Of a stretch of DNA of 64,000 nt, positions 34,807 through 47,300 are shown piece after piece (position 1 is the stretch's first letter; every line of letters starts with the position of its first letter). The position numbers and the translations under genes were made by a program. This stretch comes from Cloeon dipterum (lineage: Eukaryota > Arthropoda > Insecta > Ephemeroptera > Baetidae). The notes beneath the pieces are model-generated. The model was not told the origin of the DNA and did not search any database. It saw only the letters and a list, made by a program, of their open reading frames with translations. The stretch lies in contig NC_088788.1 of NCBI RefSeq assembly GCF_949628265.1, positions 13,516,001 through 13,580,000 of the forward strand, given 5' to 3'.

Positions 34807-37686
34807 ATGAGCCACTCGATGACCATGCAGGAGGTATTGCTGGCAAAAGAATGGGCCAGACTCGTGAGAAGAGTTCCTTTAAAACAACCTTTGCAGACTA
34901 CGGCCAAAACTGATTGTGAGGAGAAGTGGGATATTCTAATTCACAGCCGTCAATTTTGCTCTAGCACTTCCCTCCACGGGGTCCAGTACTTTGGGGAACC
35001 GGGCAGGAATATTTTTGAAAGGTTTGAACCTTGCGACGGACACTAGCTACGATATAACAAAAATTATTACAGGATTTTCTGGCTTGGAGCTTTTGTCTTG
35101 GCCATGGTGACTGCGGCTTTTTTAATTTTCGATCTGTACAAAACCTGGGACGCAAATCCAGTGATCGTTTCTTTCTCGGCTTCCTCAACGCCAATAACAG
35201 ACATTCCGTTCCCGGCCATCACCATTTGCAACATGAACAACGCCAGGAGATCAGTTGCTGAATCAATTCTGTCCCCGTAAAATTTATCTGTTGGTTAAAA
35301 AAGCAAGCGAAAAGCTATAGATTTTCTTTTTAATTTTAAAGATCTGCTGATCACCAAACGGTTGATGTAGAGAGAGTCCTTTTAAACGACGTGTGCAACA
35401 TGAGCTTATTCCCGGAGGGCCCTCGCAATTCAACAAGCAGAAAAAAACCAATAAAAATCTCTCCACAGTGGGATGACTTTCGCGATTTCATGATAAAAGT
35501 CTGCAGATAATTAAATGATCCTCGACCGGTTTGATTGACTTTATATTAAAAGGTGAACGAGCCATGCCACGAGCTGCTGCTGAAGTGTCAGTGGTCAGGT
35601 GAGACGTTCTCTTGTTCCGACCTTTTCAACTCTGCGTTAACCGACGAGGGCCTCTGTTGCGTTTTCAACCGGGTACCTCGCGACCTACTTTTCCGCAACC
35701 CTGATGATCTCCCTGACCTGAACATTACTTTTCCCTTCTCCGCATTCGACTGGAGCCCTGAGAAACAATATCCATTCAACACGTCGAGGAAAACTTTACC
35801 CTGGCGACCTGAGGGGGCAGGAAAACACCTTGGCCTCACGATAATTCTTGACCTGGAGCTGCACGAGTACTTCTGCTCCTCCACTGCCTCTGCTGGGCTT
35901 AAAGTAACAACAATTTTAAGGAATATCTTTTGATAATATATTTCAAAGGAAAATATTTTAGAGATACAAATTTTAAGAAAGATGGTATTTATTTGTCGTA
36001 TTTGTAATATTTTGATATATTCTAAAGAAAATAGGAGGAGAAAGGGTAAGAGGGGAAGAAAATGTCCCAAGAGGTCAAAGTTGATAAATAATTAATATTT
36101 TCTTTCCATATGTTTTCCATAATGTTTGCTTAATTTTTTTGTTGAAAAACAGTATTTAATTTAATATATGAATTTTTTCTTTTAATTTTTTTAAACTAAA
36201 AAAGATTGTATAGTTTAAAATATAATTAGAGTTTGAGCCAGTTTTGAAAGTCATGTATCTCCAGCATCATGTTACTAATTTGAATTACTGCGTGCAGATG
36301 CTTTTGCACAATCCCGTGGAGTCGCCGAAAATGTCCAGCTTTGGGGCTGCAATATCGCCCGGCAAAGAGAATTTCGTAGTGATTCGCCCCGAACTCACTC
36401 GCTCGACCGGCAAGATTGAACCTACCAAAGTCAACAAGCGGCACTGCTTCTTTTTGCACGAGCGCTCCCTTCGCTTCTACCGCACTTACACCAAGCACAA
36501 TTGCGCGATGGAGTGCGAGGCAAATTACACACTGGCAAAGTGCGGCTGCGTTGAATACTTCATGCCGAGTAATCCACCCTTTTTCCTCTCGACGAGCCTA
36601 TGCTCATTTTAACGCTGTGTTTGCCGATCCTTTCAGAGGACAAGAATACGCGGATTTGCGACAGGGACGATGATGAGTGCGCCGTCACTGCTAGTGGTAA
36701 AATATTTCTACATCCTGAATGATTTTTCTCGAAAAATGGAAAGAATTACGCAAATTTTACTTAAAATCTTGAATTAACTCTTTAGAGTAGCATCAGTGCC
36801 AGACTGGTCATAAGGACAAAGCGGGAATTCCCCGGGGTGCGCACCTTTTTTTCATTTAACATTATTGGCCTTGTGTGGCGCTCCCTCAGGCCGGGCCGGG
36901 GGCCCCACAAGCCACAATGTTAGCACCCAGTAAAAGTTTTGCTCCATTCCGGTACTAAGTAGCATACATTAGAGTTTTTACTAAATAAATTACAATAAAA
37001 TGCATTTTTAATTGAAGCTGATGTGGAATTGCACCTTTTGGATGATGGACGTAAATACAAGAAAACAACAAGCAATGCAAATCCCAGCTGCCATTGCTTG
37101 CCTGGTTGCCACGAACTCACTTATGCGGCCGAAACCTCAAGCTCAACACTGGTCGACACATTTCCAGCAAACAAAAAATACGACATCACCAGCTCGAAAA
37201 TCAACAACATCACTTATTTTAAGTAATTCATAAACTGAAAATAATATTGAATCTTTTAAGATGTTCTCAGAAAAATAATTAAACTCAAGATTTATATTAT
37301 AGTTCTCGATTGGAATAGTAAAATATTTGAATTGGCAGGGACAATGTTGTCATCATGCATTTTTTCTTCATGGACATGCAAGTGGTCAGCTACGAAAAGG
37401 ATGAACGCACAAACTTCGTTAATTTCCTTGGTAACGTTTTTGCTTTAATTATGGTTGTTTCAACAAAATTTGACTAGGGTATCGTCCTAAAACAGCAAGC
37501 ACCGGCGGCCTCCTCGGCTTGTTCCATGGTTTCAGCGTCCTGAGTGCTGTAGAAGTGCTATACTTCCTCACCATCCGCCTACTTTGCTCTTGGCGAAAAC
37601 ACGCCGGTAAAAACAACCACGTTGCAGCCGGCGAAAAAGTGGAAAAACTGGTTCCCATCAGCACGACTCCATCGTATTTTCCATAA
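34807..37686 (+). CDS. Pickpocket-family DEG/ENaC sodium channel
   Basis: Nine exons (34,807-35,021, 35,073-35,276, 35,342-35,498, 35,553-35,903, 36,298-36,568, 36,637-36,696, 37,018-37,222, 37,339-37,430 and 37,478-37,686) encode 587 aa. A cytosolic N-terminus with FCSSTSLHGVQYFG is followed by TM1 (IFWLGAFVLAMVTAAFLIFD) and the post-TM1 motif FPAITICNMN. The large Cys-rich extracellular domain includes EGLCCVFN, NCAMECEANYTLAKCGC and CHCLPGC. TM2 reads GGLLGLFHGFSVLSAVEVLY and contains the G-x-S selectivity filter. Such channels form trimeric, amiloride-sensitive sodium pores used in arthropod mechanosensation, salt and pheromone detection or liquid clearance. The residue before the filter is His, where the family usually has Leu, Ile, Phe or Met. 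The particular ppk orthologue is not assigned. The ATG may follow an untranslated exon. Confidence 0.95.
36794..36915 (+). mobile_element. Possible hAT MITE fragment in pickpocket intron 6
   Basis: This GC-rich island in an AT-rich intron starts CAGTGCCAGACTGGTCAT and ends near GGGCCGGGGGCCCCACAAG. The opening resembles the termini of a widespread class of hAT MITEs (CAGNGCCGGACTGG type). No matching right terminus or target duplication was found, so it is at best a truncated copy. Confidence 0.35.
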
Positions 37687-40565
37687 GGGCTTGAGGGAAA
37701 ACGCGGCGTGATCAGAAAATTTAAAAAAAATGTTCACTCACACGTTGTTAGAGGAGATAATATGCATTGTTTCACGTAGGCGTCTCTTTAAAAGCCGACA
37801 CCCGAGTGCCTTCGAAGAAGTTGCACGTGTGTAATCCCTTTGTCGAGAGAGGTATTAGAGAAGCAATAAATTGTCACCACTCAATTAATTGTGTTAATAA
37901 GAGCTGCACATGTATGGCGAAACAAGCTGCTGTGTTTGTATCTGGTTCACTACGAGCTTTATGTGATCATTTAAAGGTGCTTTGCCGAGATGGAGAGATG
38001 AGATAATTTTATTATATTCTTAGCTGAGCGATGGTGGAGTTTCTCAGACTCGGTTCTTGCGCTTGAATGCCATATCTAGATTAGTTTAATCCGATTTGTA
38101 ACAAGATATAGCAATGGTCGCCGAGGTATATCTAATCTCAAAACCACGTATCGCTGTAGTTTGCAGGGCTTTAAATTTTTTATAAATTTAAATTATATTT
38201 TTGCGAAGAGGGTGTGATAATATTTTTTTGGAATTAAAGGTTTTTCAAAGAATAACTATCTAACTATATAGTAAGTTGGCCACAGTTATTATTGTATGTC
38301 GTCGCGTACCGTCTGTTTTAAATTAAATTTCTTTTTCTATATTCTTTTAAAAATCTATAATTAATGAAGATAATAAATTAAAAAAACTATAAAGTTCCCA
38401 AGGCCATACTTAAACAATTTGTCGATCCTTTGCTGTCCAATCCGGTGTCTGAGCAAAATTTCAAGCTGCTTGTTTTCTATCTAATCTAATTTGAGCATTA
38501 TTTGAATTTATTTTTTCTTTTCTTTTTGCTTTATCCCACAAAAGGTAAATACATATAAAACTACAGCAGGCCTACGGCAATGATTATTGCATATCATGTT
38601 TTTTATATTTATTGTATTATTTGTAATGTATAAATTCCATATAAAGAAGTCATTAATGCTTGACTTGCCGCATATAAATCTTATTGTTTGTCTCTGAACA
38701 TAAACAATTAATGCAAAAAGCAACCAATCGCAGTACGTGGTGATTGAGCAATAAATTTTCTCTCGCCGTGGTGTTATTTGTCCTCTTAAAGGCAATCCGA
38801 TTGACGTCAAAGGTGTATGCGTAAAAGTCTCAGATGAAAAAGCAGCGAAGCTGCACATTTGTATCGCCGAGAAATGTCAACGCGTGGTCAATTGAATGAG
38901 TAGTGCACACACATCCAATATAAAATACTGCAACGCGGCCTCATCAAAGCACTCTCGGCGTGACTCGTTTGTCCAAGTGCTCTGCCAAGCGCGTTTGTAC
39001 TTTTCAGGCACATTGCGAGCCAAACCAGGTTCGTCCTTAAATGGAACCCGGGTGAATTTGCGTCAGCAGCATTATATACATACATCTTTGTCCAGTCCTA
39101 CACGTATACGCGCTGCGCCGCTGAGAGATGATCAGAGCATAATCCACGCACGTTGCGCAGCTTTCGTATTATTTATAAGAGGACTTTTGTTCTCTTCAAA
39201 AGGGGGCGAAAATATAACAAAGAAAAGAGACCTGATGCTTTTTCTTTGTGAAAAAGGAGAAGTTTTTGCAGAGGTTCATAATTTCGTAGGCATATAATGG
39301 GTGGAAAAAACAAGTGCGTTTGTCACATGTATATGTGAGGGTGTTTATCCAAATTCTGAATTTGCAATAATGTCAGCGAACCCAATGATGGAACGCGAAG
39401 AAATTATAGACTTTCAAACTCTACCACAACAAAAATTATGTTAAAAAACATTACCCCCTAACCACTAAGTTTTCTAATCAGCGGCAAACACCTCTAAGAT
39501 GCCTGTCATGACAATCGCGTTGCAAGGACCAAATAATATTATAAAATGTTTCGATCTGCACATTTGTTTTCAAAATACTGCAGGAAATGTTGAAAAACAA
39601 AAAACAAAACTGATTATTAAGTTGAATAAAACTCACCACGCGCGTGTATTTATTTTGTCAGTCAAATGTGAAATTTGGGTTACAAAATATATTGAGATGA
39701 GATCTTCCACGTGTGTGCAGCATCAGAGGAGGGGGCAGGGGCGTGGCAGCACCTCAATCAAAACAAGATAAAAAATTGAGCAGAATGCACTGACGAATTA
39801 TTATTTTGTGATTTTTGTTTTCCTTTGGTTCCCCCTCACTTTTCCTTCAGCGGATCAGTCAGTGAGTATTATAATAAAACCATTTTCAATTATAAAATTA
39901 ACGTTAAAAGTTAATAATGATGACAAGCGGGTAAAATTAAATTGATTTGTATGTAAGAAAATAATATCAAAATAGTTTGACCTAATGAGCCGTCTAATTA
40001 ATGTTAAATTGTTTACTAACTAAAATAATTAAACTAATTTATTGGCAAACTACAGAGAGGTTCATTATTTCTTTAGACTTTTACGGTTATTAAATTATTA
40101 ATATAGTATATTCGTTGATACAATTAGGCGCGACATTAAATCTTAAAAACTAAAAACTAATCAAGCTTCTCGCTAAAATATTGTGCATTTTTTGCGCTGG
40201 ACGAAGTACCGTGCCATCAAAATAAAGTTAACAACATCTCATTAATCCTCACGGTAAATTGTTGAGAATAGATCATTTCAAGAGTTATGCAATTGATCAA
40301 ATGCGAAATCCCATCAAAGAAGATGGAATTTTCTTCTAATCAAGAATATCGATATGATCGTGCTGTCTATTAGTCTATTAACGAATAGCATTTTTTTTAT
40401 CATATCACATAATTATCGTAGCGAATTTTGAGTGCTCCGCCCGGCACTATCTTTGGCGTAAAATCCGCGTGCAATCGCTGCAATCGATTTGGTCCAAAGT
40501 GCGAGCGCCTACAGACGGCCCTCGAAAACGTTCAAAACCTCATAGTTTGTTTAAAGGAAGCGCAT
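37687..40565. other. Intergenic region, pickpocket to CYB561D2-like
   Basis: This is nearly 2.9 kb without a gene I can support. The stretch 38,880-39,180 is GC-richer and contains an AATATAAAATA box at about 38,918 that could mark a promoter or untranslated first exon of the downstream gene. The 133-codon frame there (38,896-39,297) has no recognisable domain. Confidence 0.35.
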
Positions 40566-41592
40566 ATGCCTCGCCGTCGACGAAACAGCAACATGCCTGA
40601 TGTGAAGGTTCTCGTCGGCTCCTCCGTGGGGAAGAAACCCGAGCCCAAGGGTCCCAACGCCAAGGATATCGTCCTTGGTTTGATGGAGAGCATGTGCCAC
40701 GGCATTATTTTGGCCATGTTCATCTCGGTCACTTGGTTCAGCTTTGTCAATTTCAACATTTTTTCGTTCCATCCACCTTTATTTACTGCGGGGGTAAGAA
40801 AATTCTGTATTTGAATGATCAAAATCAAAATTTATATTATTATTTTTTTAAATTATATTTGCAATCATTGTTTTGCGGAAAGTTTCTATATTAAAATTAC
40901 ATTATCATCCTTGTGGATAGAAGATAAACTAAAAAATCCTCTTGGAAAAACTTGATGATAAAAGTGAGCATATTAATTATTGGGCCTTAAAATAATAGAT
41001 AAATTTAAAGCAATAAAACTGAAAAATAAAATAAACAAAGGAGTGCTTTAATCTGAATCTCATGAGTTCATTATTTTCCTTTCAGTATTTAATTTTCATG
41101 ACGGAAGGCTTCTTGATCTTCTTGCCGCACAGCGTCATAACCAAAGACTGGCCGCGCGTGTCAGTGGTCAAAACACACTGGCTGCTGCAAGTGACCGGCT
41201 TCTGCTGCATTTTCCTCGGCATGATCGCCGTGGTCACCATCAAACTGCAGAACGGCTTACCGCACTTCGCCTTCACACATTCCATCACCGGTTTAGTGGC
41301 CGTGATTTTGGCCGTCCTCACCGGCCTAGGCGGATTCGTGAGCAGGCTGAAACCGCACCCTAAAGGACCGTCGTTGGCCCAAATCAAGCTGGGCCACGTT
41401 TGCCTAGGGATAGCGGCCTATTGCGTGGGAATCGCAGCGCTTGTGTTGGGATACTTCACCAACTATTTCTCAAAATTGGTCGATTACGAGTGGAGGGTAT
41501 TCATGGCTGTTGTCACCTCCCTCGTGGCAACGGTTGCCCTTGTAAACGCTTGCTTTGGGTTTTACCGGCGGGCCAAAAATCTATTAAGTTAG
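40566..41592 (+). CDS. CYB561D2-like transmembrane cytochrome b561
   Basis: Exons 40,566-40,793 and 41,086-41,592 encode 244 aa from the ATG at 40,566 (a second ATG is at 40,593). The frame is open upstream to 40,428 but has no ATG there. Six membrane spans carry the conserved histidines: MCHGIILAM, FSFHPPLFTAGYLIFMTEGF, VKTHWLLQ, LPHFAFTHSITGLV and IKLGHVCLG. The paired His on adjacent helices bind two b hemes that move electrons across a membrane, usually from ascorbate to monodehydroascorbate or ferric iron. The short length and the lack of a DOMON domain point to the CYB561D1/D2 branch. A basic N-terminus, MPRRRRN, precedes TM1. AATAAA occurs at 41,894-41,899. Confidence 0.9.
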
Positions 41593-41967
41593 TGATTGCG
41601 TGCATCTTATGAGATGGGACTTTGATCTTTTATGTTTCTTACACTTACATAACTACTGCAGACACAGACACAAATATGACGGGTGATTGTTCCTTTTATC
41701 TGTGTATGGTGATTAAAGTGATTTAAGATTAAGCTGCCAAATACTCTAGAATAACGAGGCATGTGTTCAGAGAGTGATTCTATATCAATTCCAGATTGAT
41801 ACTTTCATGTTATGATGATTGATTGAGTGAATGCGGAAGGAAAATATTTTTATATAAGCTGTATTTTCTCTTACAAAATCCATAGTATTGTATAATAAAT
41901 GGAAGTCAACAAAACATGCAAGTCTTTTCAATTCATTCATTCCACTTGATATTTTTGTTATTCGAAC

Positions 41968-43222
41968 CTAAATCTTATTTTCACTGCCTTGTTCAAATCT
42001 TAACCACTCGTCAAAAAAGTCTACTCCAGATAACAATTGGAATCGACGTACTCTCACGGAAAAATATTCTTTTAAAAGTCCGTGAATGTCCTGTCTGATG
42101 TTCTTCTTGACACTTTGCTCTCTGATGCAAGGCCCTGTCAGCGGGCTACGTAAGCACACGTCCCCACTGTCTTTGTCGTAAACAAAATGCTCCTGTCGTA
42201 TCTCGAGTCCTACTCCTAGAAACGTTTGAACTCTCTCCATCTCGAGCCACGGCTTGTGCATCAGCCTGTCTCCAGATAGAATGAGAATTCTGTCCGCGCT
42301 AAAGTACCTCGTGAACTTGAGAAAATCGTCGTCGTACTGACTCAATCGCACGATGGGTTCGTCTGATTTGACGAGAATTAAACCGTCCTTTGTTTGATAA
42401 GTTATTGCCTCTTCTAAAGCAGGCATTATCCTGACGAGTCTGCAACGATTTTTTTTAATAGTAATAAAATGAAAATGACTGTGTGAGCAAAAATACTTTT
42501 GATTTTCATAATCCAAAATTAGCCTCTTGATTGGATCTTGGACAATGAGAATGATTTTGACTTTCGGCATCACACTGTATATTCGTTCCACTGCTTTTTC
42601 TGATGAGAAATACAGTGGAGCTTCTTCTACAGCTACTTGGTCCATTCTCACCAAAGGCATTTGTGACCTGACATTTAAAATAATTTTACAAATAAAATGG
42701 AAATTTTTGAGGGTCTTATTCATTAAATGAATTTTTAAAAGGATTTTAACGAAATAAAGCATCGTTTTATCACCCACTAGCGTAATGAAGATTATTGAAA
42801 TTCACCTAGAGTCCTTTATCACAAAACGTTTACCTGTACCAATCGATCCCTCGAGAGTAATTTTCGTCGTCGTCAAAGAAATTCAATTCCTCGGACGGAG
42901 TGACTATCTCTGAATGCATTTTCAGCAGTGCGATCAGCTCTCTGGTGCCACCCTCTTTAACCCCTACGATAAGGGCGTCGGGCAGCCGCCTGAAAGCGTC
43001 GGAGATTTTGCTCATCCACACTGTATCATTTCCCGCGACGAATGAGCCGTGACGCTCGGCCGATGGGCGAAGATGGGTCCTTTCCTGTCCACCCGGGGCG
43101 AATGTTCTGCTGCGATTTGGAATCACCGCGTACAAGGCCAAAAGCAGCAGGGCGCCGAAAATTAAATAAGTGTAAAATTGGCTTAAGGTGATTCTGCGAA
43201 AGTTCCTCGGAAACCTGAACAT
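41968..43222 (-). CDS. Heparan sulfate 3-O-sulfotransferase-like protein, probable pseudoenzyme
   Basis: Exons 43,222-42,834, 42,667-42,497 and 42,439-41,968 encode 343 aa. The protein is type II, with one anchor at about residues 13-34 (FYTYLIFGALLLLALYAVI) and a lumenal sulfotransferase domain. The fold is clear: PDALIVGVKEGGTRELI, FFDDDENYSRGIDWY, VMPKVKIILIVQDP, SGDRLMHKPW, FLGVGLEI and the disulfide pair CLRSPLTGPC. Compared with 3-OSTs, the PAPS-loop Lys is Glu90, the catalytic-pocket His is Asn114 and the TP-motif Lys is Glu145. The 3'-phosphate Arg and Ser of RDPxxRxxSDY are Gln173 and Leu181, and the KGR loop is changed. Glu112 and Asp117 remain. PAPS binding and catalysis are probably lost while the fold is kept. 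The start is placed after an acceptor at about 43,241. Confidence 0.85.
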
Positions 43223-44303
43223 AATGAAGAAACTCCCACTGAAACAAAAAAGCAAGCTCAAGAAACGTAATATATAAGAAATTTTCGCTCATTTGAGAAA
43301 TTTTACATAAAGTAAGAGATAGCTGTGCAGTGCGCGTGTGTCCTGAAATGGATAATGACGGCAACTGACCTTTTTCACTGAGGAAACTCTCGTGATATGC
43401 ATGCAGCTATCAAATTTGCATGAATATACAAATAAAAAACTGCAAAACAGAGCAAGACTGAAAGATATGCTATAAGGTCTAGCTTTAAAAAGGTTTTCTT
43501 TTCTGAGTTGCATAGCAGATGATTTTATGTTTATTTGATTATTTTATTATCAAATATATATTCTTTGTCCTATACTATATTTTAAGACTGGTTCCTTCCA
43601 TAATTATTTATTTTGACACGGAGTTTTGGCGAGTTGTTCGCTATAACGGGCCACTCAGCTCGAAAAAGAGAAATAGTAAAGACTTGAGATTTTAATACGA
43701 TTGAATTTTTTTCTATGAGTCGCTGAATTACTTTTAGATGTTGAATGAGCTAAAATCATTCAGTTTTCTATGATTTGAGCATTGTTTGCATTGTTACACA
43801 TAATAAATTCAAGTTTTTGGTCCCCTCTCGTTTTTTAATTTTGTTCCTTTTGTGATTATAACAGAAGATGCTTCGAGTCAATAAAAATGACAATTTTTTT
43901 GGTAAAAACGTCTAGAAATTCCTGACTCTAAAAGAAAAGCAAACTATATATCTATCAGAATTTTAAACAAATCTTGGATGAATATCTAGAAATGTGTTGC
44001 CACGTGAAAAGAATTAGAGAACGAGTAACTTGACTGCAGGACACTCGTGAAACATATCAAGATTCTTTCCTTTCGCAGTATATTTACACGGTTCTCGCAA
44101 AGAGAGTCGTTTTTTGTAATTTGCGGTTTGCTCGATCTCTAGTAAGTCGTCGCTGTAAAGCGTGACAATGAGTATCGAATGAAATCGAAACTAGCTGAGA
44201 GAGAAGCAGCGCGAGTTACACATTGGCTCGCGGTGACCCACTCTCCGCTAAAGGCGTGCGGGTCTCGAGAGGAGCTTGGTCCAGGATTGTTCAGTCGCGC
44301 GCG
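43223..44303. promoter_or_regulatory. Divergent region, sulfotransferase-like / SLC22
   Basis: These 1.08 kb lie between divergent start codons. An acceptor, TTTTTTGTTTCAG, near 43,241 implies an untranslated first exon for the minus-strand gene. The 200 bp before 44,304 are GC-rich, fit a TATA-less promoter plus 5' UTR and contain upstream ATGs. The middle is AT-rich and featureless. Confidence 0.4.
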
Positions 44304-47300
44304 ATGGACTCTTTTGAAGAGGACGACCAAGTGGTGGAGTCGTCGCCGCAGCCGGACGAGCAGCCCACCCTCGAGCTGGAGCATGCCCTGGCCGAGCTGG
44401 GCAAGGGCGGCCGCTGGCTGCGCTCCCTTTTCCTCCTCGGCAGCATCCCCGGAGTGCTGAACGCCCTCAATCTTGTTGCCTACGTCTTCATCGCCACCGA
44501 GCCGCGATTCTTTTGCAAGGAGAAAACAGCAGAGCCGTTTGGACAAAATTTCACCAACTTATCAAGTGGAAGGCGCATGGAGCTTCGCAATGAGAGTAAA
44601 AGCAGGTACGCTGCCATAAAACGCTATATTATATATTTAGTTATTCTAAATTCTCAAAAATAATTTTATGGCTTCTATTCCAAACTTTTCGTTTTAATTT
44701 AAATGCTGTTTGCGAGGAGAACTTATGAAGTAGTGTACATGCATTAACAAATACGTCGTTCCGTAAATTTTTTAGATTTGCATATTGATGGAAATATAAT
44801 GACGAAAAATGGTTTATAAAATATTTCTATCCATTACTCGTAAAGATTTCTTACTATATAATAATTAAAATTTTTTGATGTCAAATTCACTGGCGAATTT
44901 AAATTATTTTCAATAAATTTTAATCACGGTAATTTTTGTTAATTGTCTTTCTATGAAAATCATAAATTACTGAATTTTTAATTGGTGTTTACAAGCTATT
45001 TAGAATACTGTTTGAGCGTTTTATAACACTGTATGAGTGGCTCTAAAGTCTTAAAATAGCCTGATTGATTCATGCTCATTTGGTTTCTTTAAGTAAATCT
45101 GATGTTAATGTAACCTCTAATCGTCTTAAATTTCTAACACATAATATATTATTTTTGAATTTTACGTATATAGTTAGCCGTATTTTCAATTTGTTTGTTT
45201 GTTTACCTTTTGAACATAACACAAAACAGACTGACACCCATATTAATGCTAAGTGCAATTGGTGAAATTTATTTAATAGTTCATGCTTCTACACAGAGTG
45301 GAACTCAACAAATGAATTTTCCGATTCCGCTCAAGAACCGCAGTTTCACTGTGAAGAATATGTTTTCTTTGAAACGGATCGTGGCACGTCCATTGTTTCA
45401 GAGGTAATACCATTCGTATATATGTGTTTAAAAAAATTAAACCCTAAATTCTAGTGGAGCTTGGTTTGCGATTCAGAAATTTGGAAACCAATGTCGCAAG
45501 TGGCCCTTGGCGTTGGCAAAGTGATCGGCTCCTTAGTTTTTGGCTGCATTTCGGATAGGTGCGAGATTTAAAAATTGTTATTTTGAATCGATTTTAATCA
45601 GCCGCTTGTGTAGGATGGGTCGCAAGACGAGTTTCTTGGCCTCTTCGTTCGTGTATCTTGTGGCTGGTCCTGCGGCGGCATTTGCATTCCACTTCCCTGC
45701 GTTTATTTTCTTCAGAATCGCACTTGGAGCTGCAGGCGCAGGAGCGTTCACCTCGGCATACACAATAAGTATATGGGAATTCTTGATGCTTCTTAAATGG
45801 TTATAATGCAGCTGCGATTACCATTCATTCAGTTCGTGACCAGTATTTAATTTTATTCGAGTTTCATTCGTGATAAAACCTCGCTTACGTTCAAGAAGAG
45901 GTATTTAAAGTGAATATTTATTAGTTAAGCCAGTAATAATGTACTATATAGTAGTTAAATATAAGATTTTTCCGGTAATTTATTAAAAAAGAAAAGAGTT
46001 TTAGTTTGTTTTAAACCAAAGTAGAGTCTTTCTTGATGAGCTATATTTCACTTCCTACAAAACTTTGGACTAAAATCCTATTCGTATGTATTTCTCAACA
46101 GAACAATTTATAGGACAAAACGTGACTTGCACAGTTATTACCGCAGATAATCTGATGTTTGAATTCTCCACCACTACAGCTTAAAATGTATTTTTAGGGA
46201 CATATTTATTTCAAGGGAAAGAAGTCATTTTTATCATTTTAAAAATTTCATCACTCTAGGGTATATTTCACTGATTTTCCGCAGATACTTTGCTATTTTT
46301 CCAGTATTTTTTATCGTTCACCTCTTTTTGAGATAGAGAACAACTGTAATTTCTTTATTTCTTTTTTTACTGGGATGCATTAAATACACCAGTCTCCGTT
46401 GGAAAATAACTAAAAAAATGTACTCCATCATGTGAAATATTTTAATTTAGTGGCAGAATCAGCGAAAGCGCCTCGGAGGCCCAACCTGGGCGTGCTGTTC
46501 AACATGTCGTACGCGATCGGCTTCGTGATAGCGCCCGTACTGTCGCTGGCCTTCTCAGGGTGGCGGCCCTTCCAAATGGCCATCTCGGTGCCGGCGCTGC
46601 TGCTGCTGCTGCCGTGCTGGTCGCTGCCTGAGTCGCCGCGCTGGCTCATCTCTCAGGGCAGGCACAGGGAGGCCCTTTACGTGGTGCGACACGCCACCAC
46701 TAAGAATATCGACCGCCAACGCACCATCTCGTCCACCGAGAACAGGTTCCAGCAACAGGTGCGCGCCCCACGAATTAGCAACTGTGCACGTTGTTTGCCC
46801 GAGTTGTGGATCATAGAGCACTCGCTTGCGCTCGCTTGCTTTTAATTATTCACCAAAGTTTCGAAATAGCGCTGCTCAGCGCGCCGTAATTGACTCGCTT
46901 TAACTGCACAGTATGGCAATCAACTAAACGAGCCTCACCATAAGGAGAGAATGATTGCTTTTTTTGTGGCATCGATAAAAGTGGGGTGTTAAACTTCTGT
47001 ATTTAGAATGGTGATCAATTAATTAAGGATATATTAAGATAAGTAACTTTACTCATTAGTCGAGCATTCATTTATAAACTTAATTAAAACTCTTGCAGAA
47101 TGATTTACCTTTTCTGTCTTAAAATGGGTCATTTTCATTTATTTTTCTCTTAAACGGCTTTTGTTTTAATTATTAATTCAATTCTTACAATAAAAAAATC
47201 GACTTGGATGCAAAGGCTGTTAAACAGAAAAATATCTGAAGATTCTGAAGCCTATTTAAATACAAATTAATAGCTTTCGATCGAATGTTTTCCAGAAGTA

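Noticed and set aside
38896-39297. 133-codon ORF between the pickpocket and CYB561D2-like genes
   Set aside because: Its composition is unlike the neighbouring coding exons and no domain was recognised.
40428-40565. N-terminal extension of the CYB561D2-like protein
   Set aside because: The open frame begins with TTG, not ATG. The first ATG is at 40,566, and the extra region is probably 5' UTR.
44596-44605. Alternative SLC22 exon 1 donor GCAG|GTACGC
   Set aside because: It joins exon 2 in a frame with an early stop; the donor 10 bp upstream gives the expected SLC22 loop.
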